Source: JBCCSZ01 sp039821145 (GTDB lineage: Bacteria > Bacteroidota > Bacteroidia > Chitinophagales > Saprospiraceae). Taken from it: 64,000 nt of DNA. The notes under the pieces are model-generated. The model was not told where the DNA came from. It did no database searches and saw only the letters and a program-made list of their open reading frames with translations. The stretch's first letter is position 1. Each line of letters starts with the position of its first letter. Made by a program: the position numbers and the translations under genes. Of this stretch, positions 18,329-27,498 are shown in pieces. The stretch is from assembly GCA_039821145.1 (NCBI GenBank), contig JBCBOS010000016.1, forward strand, positions 1-64,000, given 5' to 3'.

Positions 18329-20248
18329 ATGCCGATCCTCCTAACCCAAGCTACGAACTACGCAAAAAGAACCGCCATCATCTCCGATGGACAAACGTAC
18401 ACCTATCAGCAACTACTCGATGCAGCCTATGCTGTCAGTACCGCTTTGTTGGAAGGCAAATCCGACCTGGAAGAAGCACGTGTCGCCTTCTTGGTAGACC
18501 CCGGATTTTCCTACACCTCCATCCAGTGGGGCATCTGGCAGGCCGGTGGCATTGCCGTCCCGCTCTGCAATGCCCATCCCCTGCCCGCCTTGCGGTACGT
18601 GCTGGAAGACAGCCAGGCAAGCCACCTCATTGTCAGCCCCATGCATCGGGAACTGTTGTCGTCACTGGCTGAAGAACTCCAGATCAAGCTATTGATCAGT
18701 GACCAACTCCCCCCCTCTGGCCAAGGCCCTCTGCCCGATCTCCCCCCCGAGCGCAGGGCGATGATCCTCTACACCAGTGGCACCACCAGCAAGCCCAAAG
18801 GGGTGGTCACCACCCATGCCAACATAGAAGCTCAAATCAAATCCTTGGTCAAAGCATGGAGCTGGCGCAAAACCGATCACATCCTTTGTGTCCTCCCCCT
18901 GCACCATGTTCATGGCATCATCAACGTGATGAGCTGTGCCTTGTGGAGCGGCGCTTGTTGCGAGTTTTTGCCAAAATTCGACGCCCGAAAGGTATTGACA
19001 ATTTTCAAGCAGGGAAACGTCAATGTGTTCATGGCAGTCCCAACCATTTACTACAAACTCATCCAAGAATGGGACGCCCTGGCGGGCATTGACCAGTCGG
19101 AACTCTACCCCAAACTCATCAAGTTTCGCCTGATGGTCTCTGGCTCTGCAGCCCTGCCTGTACAAGTGATGAAGCGATGGCGCCAAATTACCAGCCAGGA
19201 CCTGCTGGAAAGATATGGCATGACAGAAATCGGCATGGCCCTCAGCAACCCTTACAAAGGAGAACGCCGTCCCGGCCACGTGGGCAAAGCCCTGCCTTAC
19301 GTGCGGGTGCGCCTGGTCGACGATGAAGGCAAAGTCATCAAAGACGAACAGCAACAGGGAGAAATCCAGGTGAAAGGGCCGACCGTCTTCCTCGAATACT
19401 GGAACAAACCCGAGGCCACCCAAGAGTCCTTCACCGAAGATGGCTGGTTCCGGACAGGCGACATTGCCCTGCGAAATGAGGACAGCTACCGGATTTTGGG
19501 CCGCAAATCGGTGGACATCATCAAATCCGGAGGTTACAAGGTATCAGCACTCGAAATAGAGGAAGTCCTTCGCCGACATCCCGACATCAAAGATTGTGCA
19601 GTGGTCGGTCTGCCCGATGGCCAATGGGGAGAAATCATTGCCTGCAGCATTGTTCCAGTCAAAAAAGAATTGGATCCATTGTACCTCAACATTTGGCTTC
19701 GCGAGTACCTGCCCGGCTACAAAATCCCGAGGGAATACATCTTTCAAGACGACCTGCCCCGCAATACCCTAGGAAAGGTGACCAAGAATGAATTGAAAAA
19801 GTTGTTCATCGCACTGCTGCTTTGCATTCTGGCCATCGGATGCCAATCTGATCCCGGTGCCACCAAAGCCTCCTCTGCTCCCCAGACACCACCTACCACC
19901 AGCAATCTGGTTGAAGAAAAACCAGCCAGCCCACCAGCAGCTGTCCAAAAGTCCAAATCCCCCGAACAGCCTCCGGCCAGCAACATCCTGCGAGGGGAAT
20001 ATGTGTACTATGCAGATGCAGGAATCTTTGTTGACTGTCGCGATGGTCAGAAATACCCCGTGGCGGCAGAGGCAGGCAATGCCAGCATGGAAAAAGGCTA
20101 CCTGGAGGCCCGCCAAACGGACATGGAGCGCATCTATGTGGAAGTGGAGGGCAAGTTGGAAGCGCGACCGGCAGGCTCAAAGGGCCGAGTTCACTTGATC
20201 GTCGAGAAGTTGAGGGGCTTTGACAGGGATCGGACATGCGAGCAATGA
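18329..20248 (+). CDS. Acyl-CoA synthetase (AMP-forming) read through into an NlpE-C-like lipoprotein
   Basis: One open frame of 639 codons. Residues 1 to about 490 form a complete ANL-family ligase: ILYTSGTTSKPKG (P-loop), RYGMTEIGMAL, DGWFRTGDIA, and C-terminal PRNTLGKVTKNELKKLF with the catalytic Lys. Family members end about there. The frame continues KKLFIALLLCILAIGCQS, a textbook lipoprotein signal with lipobox cysteine, then a Pro/Ser linker and ILRGEYVYYADAGIFVDC plus YPVAAEA and EKGYLEAR, matching the C-terminal OB-like domain of the copper/envelope-stress lipoprotein NlpE. In-frame GTG (19778) and TTG (19793) codons could start a separate lipoprotein. A true fusion, a lost stop codon, or overlapping genes are all possible. 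Confidence 0.85.
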   Translation: MPILLTQATNYAKRTAIISDGQTYTYQQLLDAAYAVSTALLEGKSDLEEARVAFLVDPGFSYTSIQWGIWQAGGIAVPLCNAHPLPALRYVLEDSQASHLIVSPMHRELLSSLAEELQIKLLISDQLPPSGQGPLPDLPPERRAMILYTSGTTSKPKGVVTTHANIEAQIKSLVKAWSWRKTDHILCVLPLHHVHGIINVMSCALWSGACCEFLPKFDARKVLTIFKQGNVNVFMAVPTIYYKLIQEWDALAGIDQSELYPKLIKFRLMVSGSAALPVQVMKRWRQITSQDLLERYGMTEIGMALSNPYKGERRPGHVGKALPYVRVRLVDDEGKVIKDEQQQGEIQVKGPTVFLEYWNKPEATQESFTEDGWFRTGDIALRNEDSYRILGRKSVDIIKSGGYKVSALEIEEVLRRHPDIKDCAVVGLPDGQWGEIIACSIVPVKKELDPLYLNIWLREYLPGYKIPREYIFQDDLPRNTLGKVTKNELKKLFIALLLCILAIGCQSDPGATKASSAPQTPPTTSNLVEEKPASPPAAVQKSKSPEQPPASNILRGEYVYYADAGIFVDCRDGQKYPVAAEAGNASMEKGYLEARQTDMERIYVEVEGKLEARPAGSKGRVHLIVEKLRGFDRDRTCEQ

Positions 20249-20253
20249 AAAAC

Positions 20254-20285
20254 TCCCCGGCCTGAAGCTAGTGACAAGCCGGGGA
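20254..20285 (-). terminator. Intrinsic terminator-like hairpin
   Basis: Arms TCCCCGGC (20254-20261) and GCCGGGGA (20278-20285) form a GC-rich stem. On the minus strand it is followed by GTTTTTC. It could end transcription from the sigma/TPR pair at 20534-21891, although it lies about 250 nt past the last stop codon. Confidence 0.5.
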
Positions 20286-20533
20286 AGTCATTACGCAAAA
20301 AATGTATAGCGGGTACTGTTGTAGTTTTCATAGGAGCGTTCTCGCTCTGAGCAATCTCATCTGTTAATGGTCGGTTTTGGAAAAAGGTAACAAGGGAGAG
20401 GTGTATTTTTTTCACTTTTTTGCACTCCCTCTCCTGCTGGACAGAGGCATTTCATCTCCGTGATGGACAGACGCCAAACCGGACAACAGAACGGGCTGTT
20501 CCCTTGGCAAATGAGAATCTTTTGGTGGCTGAT

Positions 20534-21289
20534 TTAGTCGAGTTGCTTCAATACTTGCTGTGCTTTTTGTTGGTAGGTTCCCTCCCCTTCTGTTGCCAAA
20601 AATTCAAACAGCGCACGGGCGTCGTCTGCTTGTCCCAGTCGCTGGAAGCTGAGTGCGAGGTACCAGCGCGCGGCGTCTTTGTAGAGCAAGTCATCGGAGC
20701 GGACGATGCGTTGCAAGTAGGGAACGGCCTCGGCGGGCTGTCCGATGCCCAAATGGGAATGGGCGGCACCAAAGAGGAGTTGAATTTCGTCTCCTTGTTC
20801 TTGCAGCAGGCTTTCAAACAAGGGCAGAGAGGCCTGGAAGTCGCCTTTCTGATAGTTTTCCAGGGCGGCTGTCAGGCGCGCATCCTGATCCGTAGAGCGA
20901 ATGGCCGATTGCAAATCGTAGACTTCATAATGAGCTGCGTAGATGTCTTGGGAATTGGGAGGAGCGGCGGGCCACCAGTACCAAAGTGCCAACAGCAGCA
21001 AGAGGGCAACCGCAATGCTGGCCAGCAGGAACGAGCGCAGGCGATTGGGGGGAATGACGGAGGGCGCAGCAGTGGGAGGAATGACCTCCTTGTGAATCTC
21101 CTTGAGGCGGTCTTTCAAGCGTTGGCCACCGAAGAATTCCATTCCTTCGATCAGTTTTTTGCGGCGGGCCAGCTCTTGGGCCAAGACGGGGTCTCGGGCC
21201 AGGCGGTCCTCAAAATCCTTGCGGTCTTTTTCGTTCAAAGCATCCATAAGGTAGTCTTCGATTTGATTGATGTTACTTTGCTCGTCCAT
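20534..21289 (-). CDS. Single-pass membrane TPR protein, putative anti-sigma partner (locus 1)
   Basis: A 251-residue protein. Residues 1-80 are acidic helical (IEDYLMDALNEKDRKDFEDR). A membrane helix spans about 84-106 (SFLLASIAVALLLLLALWYW) after Arg residues, implying a cytoplasmic N-terminus. IYAAHYEVYDL then leads into about three TPR units (for example YQKGDFQASLPLFESLL and AARWYLALSFQRLGQADDAR) on the outer side. It lies 20 nt downstream of a sigma-70 factor. The same pair exists at 49589-50920, where the homologue shares IYASHYEPYQL. No zinc-binding anti-sigma motif is present. The anti-sigma role is inferred from pairing and topology. Confidence 0.8.
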   Translation of the reverse strand: MDEQSNINQIEDYLMDALNEKDRKDFEDRLARDPVLAQELARRKKLIEGMEFFGGQRLKDRLKEIHKEVIPPTAAPSVIPPNRLRSFLLASIAVALLLLLALWYWWPAAPPNSQDIYAAHYEVYDLQSAIRSTDQDARLTAALENYQKGDFQASLPLFESLLQEQGDEIQLLFGAAHSHLGIGQPAEAVPYLQRIVRSDDLLYKDAARWYLALSFQRLGQADDARALFEFLATEGEGTYQQKAQQVLKQLD

Positions 21290-21309
21290 CCTGCCGTCAG
21301 TTTTCCGAA

Positions 21310-21891
21310 TTAGGTAAATAATTTTTTCAATCGGGGAGATTGTTCAATCAAAGACCGGAGCTTTTTCATGCAGCCAGCTTTCTTGTTTCGGGCCACCTGT
21401 TCATTTTGCAAGCCCATACGGGTTGCGATGTCTTTCATGCGCAGGCGCTCGAAGTAGTAGTAGGTCAGAATTTGCTGACAACCCTCGCCCAATTGATGCA
21501 GCACGGAGGCGATCAATTCCTTGTTTTCGTTGCGGGTGATGATGTCCAGGCTGTCGTCTTCGATGGCAATGAAGGAGATGTCCTTGTCGACGATGAGCTC
21601 TTTTTTTCGTCCCCTCAGACGGTGAAGCCACAGTTTTTTACAAACCGAAAAGAGGTAGGTCTGAATGGCACAATGCAGTTCCAGCTGTTCCACTTTTACC
21701 TTGCGGTAGAAGATGACGATGGCGTCCTGAAAGACGTCTGCCACATCCTCTGTAGAGCCGCTGTTGCGGCTGATAAAGGCTTCTATGACCGGATAACATT
21801 TTGCGTACAGGTACTTCAAGGCCTTGTCGTTCTCCCGTTCATCGGCAGCGCGCAGTTGTTGAAGGATCTGTTCGTCTGAGCGTTCTTTCAT
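21310..21891 (-). CDS. Sigma-70 family RNA polymerase sigma factor (locus 1)
   Basis: A 193-residue ECF-like sigma factor. Region 2 includes the helix with DVADVFQDAIVIFYRK, and region 4 has LTYYYFERLRMKDIATRMGL and a helix with QVARNKKAGCMKKLR. The ATG at 21889-21891 matches the start of its homologue at 49589; the open frame extends 84 codons further upstream but without protein character. It is the first gene of a pair with the TPR membrane protein and is divergent from a T9SS protein and a CHAT protein. The two sigma factors of the window share YYYFERL.MK and NKK..CMKKLR. Confidence 0.92.
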   Translation of the reverse strand: MKERSDEQILQQLRAADERENDKALKYLYAKCYPVIEAFISRNSGSTEDVADVFQDAIVIFYRKVKVEQLELHCAIQTYLFSVCKKLWLHRLRGRKKELIVDKDISFIAIEDDSLDIITRNENKELIASVLHQLGEGCQQILTYYYFERLRMKDIATRMGLQNEQVARNKKAGCMKKLRSLIEQSPRLKKLFT

Positions 21892-21925
21892 CCGCTGAAT
21901 TCGTGGGTTTATTGCAAAATCTTCC

Positions 21926-21934
21926 AAAAGGTAA
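21926..21934 (-). promoter_or_regulatory. TTACCTTTT motif upstream of the locus 1 sigma gene
   Basis: The 9-mer TTACCTTTT on the minus strand ends exactly 34 nt before the sigma start codon. The same 9-mer is at the same 34-nt spacing before the sigma gene of locus 2 (49546-49554). It is close to the -7 consensus TAnnTTTG but lacks the final G, and I see no TTG at -33. This fits recognition by a different sigma factor, perhaps autoregulation (inference). Confidence 0.5.
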
Positions 21935-22073
21935 CGACAAAAATAGGGCTTTTGTGGAAAAAAGGCTTGGGATTCTATTTTTCCGTATCTTTGGGGCCAG
22001 CAGTTGCCTTCTCTTTGGAAGGCTGTATTCCTACCCTTTTCATTTTTTTTCAAAAAAAGTTTGCCACCCCAGG

Positions 22074-22083
22074 TTACGTTTTT
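22074..22083 (+). promoter_or_regulatory. TTACGTTTTT motif facing the locus 1 secreted-protein gene
   Basis: TTACGTTTTT followed by CAGC points toward the T9SS gene at 22289. In locus 2 the corresponding position on the minus strand has TTACCTTTTT followed by GAGC (49408-49399). Both lie 200-250 nt upstream of their genes, implying long leaders if they are promoter elements. Confidence 0.4.
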
Positions 22084-22288
22084 CAGCAAGTTGCAATAAA
22101 GCGGCGGAAAGAGTCGAATCAAGCACTTGGCATGCCTTGTCACAACTGTAGCATCCTACCTCGCCCAAAAGCAAGGGATGTTTGACTCACTCTTTTCCCC
22201 AAAGAACAACTCCTGGCTCTCACCGAGTCCGGAGATCAAAAACAAAGTGATCATTCATTCTTTACATTTAACAATCAATTTATCAGAC

Positions 22289-23263
22289 ATGAAAATTAAC
22301 ATTTTTGGAAGTAGTATGATGACTATGCTGTTGGCCATGGTATTTTGTATGCCTTTGATGGGGCAGACCGGGTTTCAACAGGGAGATGGACCTCAACCTG
22401 AAACGACAACCATCATCTACGATAGTAGCGAAGGACTTTTGGGAGAAGATACCCGATATGTAGATGAAACATGTGGTCTTACAGATACCTTCTTTGTCAA
22501 TGTGGTCAATCTGGAACTCTTCCCCATTAATGCAGGACTAGATTACACAGATGAGTTTGTTGCCTTCTCTTTGCCCAGCACTCATCCACCAATGTATCTA
22601 GAGTACAACATGGGAGCCTTCAACTCTGGGACTGTCCAATTGACAGAATTTTTCCCTATTGGGAACGATAGCACAGAGGAAGACAAAGCCAAAGTCTTTC
22701 AAGCTCGCGTAGCCATCACTCCAAACTTCACAGTCACTTGTCAGAACTCGACAACTGGCGAAGAAAACATCAGCTGGGACGCGCAACTGCAAGGTGCTGA
22801 CGGCAAGGCTTACCCCATCTGTAATCACGTAAATACGACCGACATCTTCTCCTGTGTTGCTATTAAGGAAACAGGTGCATTCTGCGACAATCCCGGGGAC
22901 TGTGACAACGATGTAGTGAGCAGATTCGGCGGAGTATTTTCCATCAATTGCAGGAATTGCAAGCAAGGATTCTCTCTACCGCGAACCAAAGCAGAAAACA
23001 GCAATTTCGATTCCAACGGCCTCAACATCTCCCCCAACCCGTTCGTCTCAGAGCTGACCATCAGCTGGGCCACCCCCAATCAGCGCCCCGACCACATCGA
23101 GCTCTATGACCTGAACGGAAGGATCATTTACCAATGGCGAGCAAGTGAACTGGAGGGAAGAAGCCACCTCCAATGGAACAGCGCCAATCTGCCATCTGGC
23201 GTCTACTTCATCCACACAACAAACAAGCAACACAAGTCTGTCAATAAGGTGATCAAACCATAA
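22289..23263 (+). CDS. T9SS type A exported six-cysteine protein (locus 1)
   Basis: A 324-residue protein with a signal peptide (MTMLLAMVFCMPLMGQ). A central domain is homologous to the six tandem proteins at 43500-49146: VNVVNLEL, a LP....MYLEYNMG segment, YP.......DIFSC, and a C..C pair (NCRNC) before the linker. The type A sorting domain follows (ISPNPFVSELTIS, HIELYDLNGRIIYQW, LPSGVYFIHTT). Six Cys match those of the paralogues and there is one extra. It should be exported across the outer membrane and attached to the surface. It lies upstream of the CHAT gene with an intervening terminator-like hairpin. Function unknown. ATG 22289 gives the clean signal peptide. Confidence 0.85.
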   Translation: MKINIFGSSMMTMLLAMVFCMPLMGQTGFQQGDGPQPETTTIIYDSSEGLLGEDTRYVDETCGLTDTFFVNVVNLELFPINAGLDYTDEFVAFSLPSTHPPMYLEYNMGAFNSGTVQLTEFFPIGNDSTEEDKAKVFQARVAITPNFTVTCQNSTTGEENISWDAQLQGADGKAYPICNHVNTTDIFSCVAIKETGAFCDNPGDCDNDVVSRFGGVFSINCRNCKQGFSLPRTKAENSNFDSNGLNISPNPFVSELTISWATPNQRPDHIELYDLNGRIIYQWRASELEGRSHLQWNSANLPSGVYFIHTTNKQHKSVNKVIKP

Positions 23264-23290
23264 AGAATAGACCAGAACATTTCAACATGC

Positions 23291-23337
23291 CCCACTCGAT
23301 GTCATAAAGAGCCTGCATCGAGTGGGCGCATTTTTTT
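23291..23337 (+). terminator. Intrinsic terminator between the secreted-protein and CHAT genes
   Basis: Arms CCCACTCGATG (23291-23301) and CATCGAGTGGG (23316-23326) form a perfect 11-bp stem, followed by GCGCA and seven T. It should end or attenuate transcription before the CHAT gene, which would make CHAT expression lower than, or separate from, the secreted protein. Confidence 0.8.
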
Positions 23338-23391
23338 GTATTTTCGATTTCTTCCTATCTTTCCAGCCATGTCACCTAATGCAGCGCACAA

Positions 23392-26325
23392 ATGAAAATA
23401 CAAAGCCTCTTCCTACTCCTTCTCTGGCTTGCCCACGTCCACCCCTCACTCACCGCACAAAGCAGTTTGTCTGCAGACTCCCTGATCGCCCAAGGGCAAA
23501 GGCTCTACGACAAAGGCGAGGTCATCTTCCTCGAATCCGACATGGACAGTGCCTTTCAATTGTACGATCAGACACTTCCTCTCTTTGAAGGGGCCAAAGC
23601 ATGGGAGTTGTACGTCAGAAGCTTGAATGCCCTGGCCACAGTGAGCTACTACCAAAACAAGTTTGAACGCTACAAATCTTATGCACAACGAGCTGTCAAA
23701 GAAGCCGAACGCTACTTGGGCAAAGAGCATCCCAAATACGGAGAGGCCCTCAACAACCTTGGAAACATTTATTACTCAACAGGAAATTATGCCAAGTGCA
23801 TCGAGATTCTGAAAACGTCCTTAGACATTCAAGAGCGCAATCAGGTATCCAAATTGGAGCTTGCCTATACCTATCAAAACCTTGGAACCAATTATTATCG
23901 AGCGGGTGATTTTTCTAGATCGCTTGACTACCGTTTGCAGACCCTAAAAATTCGTCAGGACAGCCTTCCCAACAATAGTACCTTGCTGGCCAATACTTAT
24001 CGGGAAGTCGGCTTGGTCTATTTGAATCTAAACCGATATGCCGATGCCATACAATACTACCAAAAAGGGCTCGACATTTTGAAGACCTACAATCCAAATC
24101 AAAACATCAGAACATTCCGAAGAACCATTTCCATCTATCAGGACTTGGCTGTCAATCACCTCCAACTCGACAATGCCCCCAAAGCCCAACAATATCTAGA
24201 ACAAGCCCTTCTGCTTCAAAAAGATGACAAGTCTTATCACAAAGAAATGACCTACGATCTGCTGGCCAAGGTCGAAATGAAAAAGAAAAATTACACGCAG
24301 GCCATCGATTACTTGCTCATCGCCAATCGGCTGGCAGAACTGAATTACAAAAATAGATCGTATCCCGTAAGGGCACGTATCATGTTGGTCACCGCCCAAG
24401 TCTACCAACTCCTCAAGCGCCCCAAAGACGCCCTCGACTACTTCCAAAAAGGCCTTCAAACCCTCTCGCCTGGCTACAAACTGCCCTCCCAACTCGACAA
24501 CCCTCCCATCGACCAAGTCCTCGCCCAGCCCGTGGCCCTCCAATTGCTCAAAGGCAAAGCCAGCCTGCTCCAACAACTGGCCGATCAAAAACAAGACAAA
24601 CAACTCCGCCAAACGGCCTACCAAACCTACTTACTGGCCACCGAGCTGATCCGCCAAATGCGGCTGGGCGTGCAAACCGCCGATGCCAAAAATGCCTTGT
24701 CCAGCCAGTCCGTCGGCATCTACGAAGGGGCCATACAGACTGCCCTGCAATTGCACCAAGACGACCCCAATCCCGACTACCTCCGACAAGCCTTCCGGCT
24801 GGCCGAAAGCAACAAAGCCCTCTTGCTGCTCGAATCCCTCAACGCCCGACAAGCCAGCGGCTTTGCCAACCTGCCCGACAGCCTGCGCGAAGCAGAGGCT
24901 GCCCTGCGCATCGACCTGGCCTACTACCAAAAACAAATCCTGGAAGCCCGACAGCAAAAAGCCAAAATCGACTCGGCCCGCCTCCGAAGCCAGGAGCAAC
25001 AACTGTTCAAACTCCAACAAGAGTACGAACAACTCAGTCAACAAATGGAACGCAACTACCCACAGTATTACCAACTCAAATACCAACAACAGCCCATACA
25101 GATCGACCAACTCCAAGAGCAATTGGCCGAGCAGCAAAGCAGCCTCCTGGAATACTTCGCTGGAGACAGTGCTCTCTACCTCTTTGTACTCAGTCCACAA
25201 GAGCTACAGGTCATCCACATCCAAGACCAAGAAAGCATCTACCAGGATGTCCAATACATTCGCCAATTCATCTCCCGCTCCCCCGCAGCTGGCCTCTCTG
25301 CCGACGAGCTGAAAAACTATGCCCAGAAAGCCCACCGACTCTACCGACAACTGATCGCCCCGGCCCAGGTGCATCTGCCCGAGGATACCAAAAGACTCCT
25401 CATCGTCCCAGATTACACCCTTGCATACCTGCCATTTGAGCTCTTGCTGCAACAGGATTCCGGCCCCACTCCCAGCAGTTTCAGTCCCGACAAGTTGGAC
25501 TACCTCTTGAAGAATTACCTGATCAGCAACGACTATTCAGCAGCTTTGTGGAGCCGAGGACAGCAACAAAGCAGACAGGATTTTTCCGATTCTTTTGTGG
25601 GTTTTGCGCCTTCCTTTGCCAGCACCGTACAAGCAGAAGTCCGCTCCTGCAATGAGAATCAGCTGTCCAGTCTACAGTGCAATCAAGAGGAGATTCAGCA
25701 AATCCAGTCTCTCATCGGTGGCCGACAATACCTGGCCGAGGCTGCCAGCAAGCAACAATTCGGGCAACAGATCGAGGGATCGGAAGTCTTGCACCTGGCG
25801 ACGCATGCTTGTGTGGATGAAGACTCACCCATGCTCAGCAAAATCTTTCTCTCCGACGACTACCTCTCCATCTTCGATCTGTACAACATCCGCCTTCAGT
25901 CCGAATTGGTGGTGCTGAGTGCCTGCAATACTGGCTCGGGCAAGTTGATCAAAGGAGAAGGAGTTCTCAGTTTGGCCAGGGGGTTCATCACGGCCGGATG
26001 CGCCAGTACGGTGATGAGTCTTTGGTCGGTCGATGATTGCGCCACCTCTGAGATCATGGCAGCTTTTTACCGTCAACTCAAAGAAGGCAAGCCCAAAGAT
26101 GCGGCATTGCAACAGGCCAAGCTGGATTTTCTGGCGGGCAGCAGCAAGGCCAAGCAACACCCCTTTTACTGGGCGGCCTTTGTACAATACGGGAACAGCC
26201 GTCCCTTGGGCCACAGCCAGGGAGGGTTGAATTGGTTGGTACTGGCTGGATTGCTGCTGATGGGGCTCAGCCTGGGGATATTGGTGACGAACCTGCGGAA
26301 AAAGAAGGCACAGCAGCCGACCTAA
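23392..26325 (+). CDS. Exported TPR-CHAT caspase-like protein with C-terminal membrane anchor (locus 1)
   Basis: A 977-residue protein. Residues 1-22 are a signal peptide (LFLLLLWLAHVHPSLTAQ). About 30-450 are TPR repeats (LGNIYYSTGNYAKCIEIL is one). A Gln-rich coiled coil spans about 500-590. The CHAT peptidase domain covers about 600-940, with His805 in LHLATHACVDED and Cys845 in LSACNTGSG. A membrane helix (WLVLAGLLLMGLSLGILV) and a basic tail end the protein. Topology predicts TPR and CHAT in the periplasm. CHAT proteins are caspase/separase relatives that cleave specific partners after activation. Both catalytic residues are intact. Its homologue in locus 2 has the same layout. Cytoplasmic TPR-CHAT proteins of CRISPR systems lack this signal peptide. 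Confidence 0.92.
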   Translation: MKIQSLFLLLLWLAHVHPSLTAQSSLSADSLIAQGQRLYDKGEVIFLESDMDSAFQLYDQTLPLFEGAKAWELYVRSLNALATVSYYQNKFERYKSYAQRAVKEAERYLGKEHPKYGEALNNLGNIYYSTGNYAKCIEILKTSLDIQERNQVSKLELAYTYQNLGTNYYRAGDFSRSLDYRLQTLKIRQDSLPNNSTLLANTYREVGLVYLNLNRYADAIQYYQKGLDILKTYNPNQNIRTFRRTISIYQDLAVNHLQLDNAPKAQQYLEQALLLQKDDKSYHKEMTYDLLAKVEMKKKNYTQAIDYLLIANRLAELNYKNRSYPVRARIMLVTAQVYQLLKRPKDALDYFQKGLQTLSPGYKLPSQLDNPPIDQVLAQPVALQLLKGKASLLQQLADQKQDKQLRQTAYQTYLLATELIRQMRLGVQTADAKNALSSQSVGIYEGAIQTALQLHQDDPNPDYLRQAFRLAESNKALLLLESLNARQASGFANLPDSLREAEAALRIDLAYYQKQILEARQQKAKIDSARLRSQEQQLFKLQQEYEQLSQQMERNYPQYYQLKYQQQPIQIDQLQEQLAEQQSSLLEYFAGDSALYLFVLSPQELQVIHIQDQESIYQDVQYIRQFISRSPAAGLSADELKNYAQKAHRLYRQLIAPAQVHLPEDTKRLLIVPDYTLAYLPFELLLQQDSGPTPSSFSPDKLDYLLKNYLISNDYSAALWSRGQQQSRQDFSDSFVGFAPSFASTVQAEVRSCNENQLSSLQCNQEEIQQIQSLIGGRQYLAEAASKQQFGQQIEGSEVLHLATHACVDEDSPMLSKIFLSDDYLSIFDLYNIRLQSELVVLSACNTGSGKLIKGEGVLSLARGFITAGCASTVMSLWSVDDCATSEIMAAFYRQLKEGKPKDAALQQAKLDFLAGSSKAKQHPFYWAAFVQYGNSRPLGHSQGGLNWLVLAGLLLMGLSLGILVTNLRKKKAQQPT

Positions 26326-26903
26326 AAAATGTCGATGGCTTCGATGTCGACCAATCGGAAAAAACAATTGGCACAGACCTGTACGTCGTTGAGGGCAGAG
26401 GCATCGCGCAGGTAGCGTTCGTTGAAGACCTTTTGGTTGAGTTCCTGGAGGCTGGGCCATTTGTAGCGGCCTTGGGTACCGGGCAACTTGCAGTAATAGG
26501 TACTTTCCTGCATGGTACAATAGCGTTCGGATTGCAGCAAGCGGTGTTCAATGCTTTTTCGGTAAAACTCTGCACTGAGCACCTTTTCAGCATAATTCAT
26601 ATTGTGGGCAATCAAGTAGGTAGCCTCGTCCACCTTTTTGGCAAATGCCTGCAAAACACCTTTCAGGGGAACGCCTTGCTCTCGGGCCGTTTCTGTATCG
26701 ATGCCGTGAACGCGCTCTGCTTCGTAGGGGATTTCGAAGCCCTCAGGTTGGATGATGAAGCGTTCTTTTTCCACCTGGTTGCGATTTTCATCGTAAATCA
26801 TCCAGGCAAAGTCCACCATGCGCGGCCAGTTGAAGGTATCAGTGGCGGCGGCTTTCCAGGAGCGGGGCTTGCCCGCGGTTTCCACATCGAAAAAAAGGTA
26901 CAT
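26322..26903 (-). CDS. DnaQ-like 3'-5' exonuclease fold protein, probably inactive
   Basis: A 193-residue protein starting MYLFFDVETAG, the ExoI motif with Asp6 and Glu8, followed by ERVHGIDTETA and LIAHNMNYAEKVL. In active DEDDh enzymes the second motif reads AHN..FD, but here the Asp position is Ala105. The third motif normally reads HDALADV, but here it is ASALNDV, with the His position Ala168 and only Asp173 kept. Two of five catalytic residues are therefore missing, so it may bind but not degrade DNA. The stop overlaps the CHAT stop by 4 bp (convergent). Confidence 0.8.
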   Translation of the reverse strand: MYLFFDVETAGKPRSWKAAATDTFNWPRMVDFAWMIYDENRNQVEKERFIIQPEGFEIPYEAERVHGIDTETAREQGVPLKGVLQAFAKKVDEATYLIAHNMNYAEKVLSAEFYRKSIEHRLLQSERYCTMQESTYYCKLPGTQGRYKWPSLQELNQKVFNERYLRDASALNDVQVCANCFFRLVDIEAIDIF

Positions 26904-27498
26904 AAGGGCTGTCGTTGATTTAGCCCAAAGGTAGAAAAAAAGCTGAAAAGGATCAGGTCCAATTCAGCTTTGACACTAGGTTTACACGTCATTTCGCCGA
27001 ATGCACAAATGACATCTTACAGCTGGACGCCGGCTCAGCGTCCTCATGCAGTTGGTTTGATCTAGGGGGAATGTCTCGTTCACTATGGTGAATCCCAAAA
27101 ACTACATGTTGAAATAGCGATTTGTGTAAAAAATACTCAATCCAAAGCAGTTGGTCATGAGTATGGTAACCATTGAAAAAACAGGATGCCTTCTTTTGAC
27201 ACACAGATCGGCAGAAGGCGTTCCTTCTCGTTAATGTACACACCAAAGGTAAGGCGATCTGTCTTGACAAGTCTTTGCTATCGTTGCAAAAGTGGGTAAA
27301 AACGCTTCATTGATCGGCTCAAAAGGGACAAATGGTGGCTTTTCGAAATATGGTCTGTGCTTTGTCTTGTGAATCAAATAATTTCTCTATCATTACTGTG
27401 AGAATGCCTTGCGGTGGGCAACGCCCCACTTGCGAATGGCAAAAGTCAGGCGCGTTATGCCAATCAACACATTTGTTTATCAAAAAAAACGACCCAAC
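26904..27498. other. Intergenic region
   Basis: About 600 bp between the exonuclease-fold gene and the small membrane gene. Reading frames are short and have no recognisable motif. No RNA gene or strong hairpin was found. Confidence 0.45.

Noticed and set aside
23392..26325. CHAT proteins as CRISPR-type Craspase partners
   Set aside because: No gRAMP/Cas7-11 or CRISPR repeats are present, and both CHAT proteins carry signal peptides and membrane anchors.
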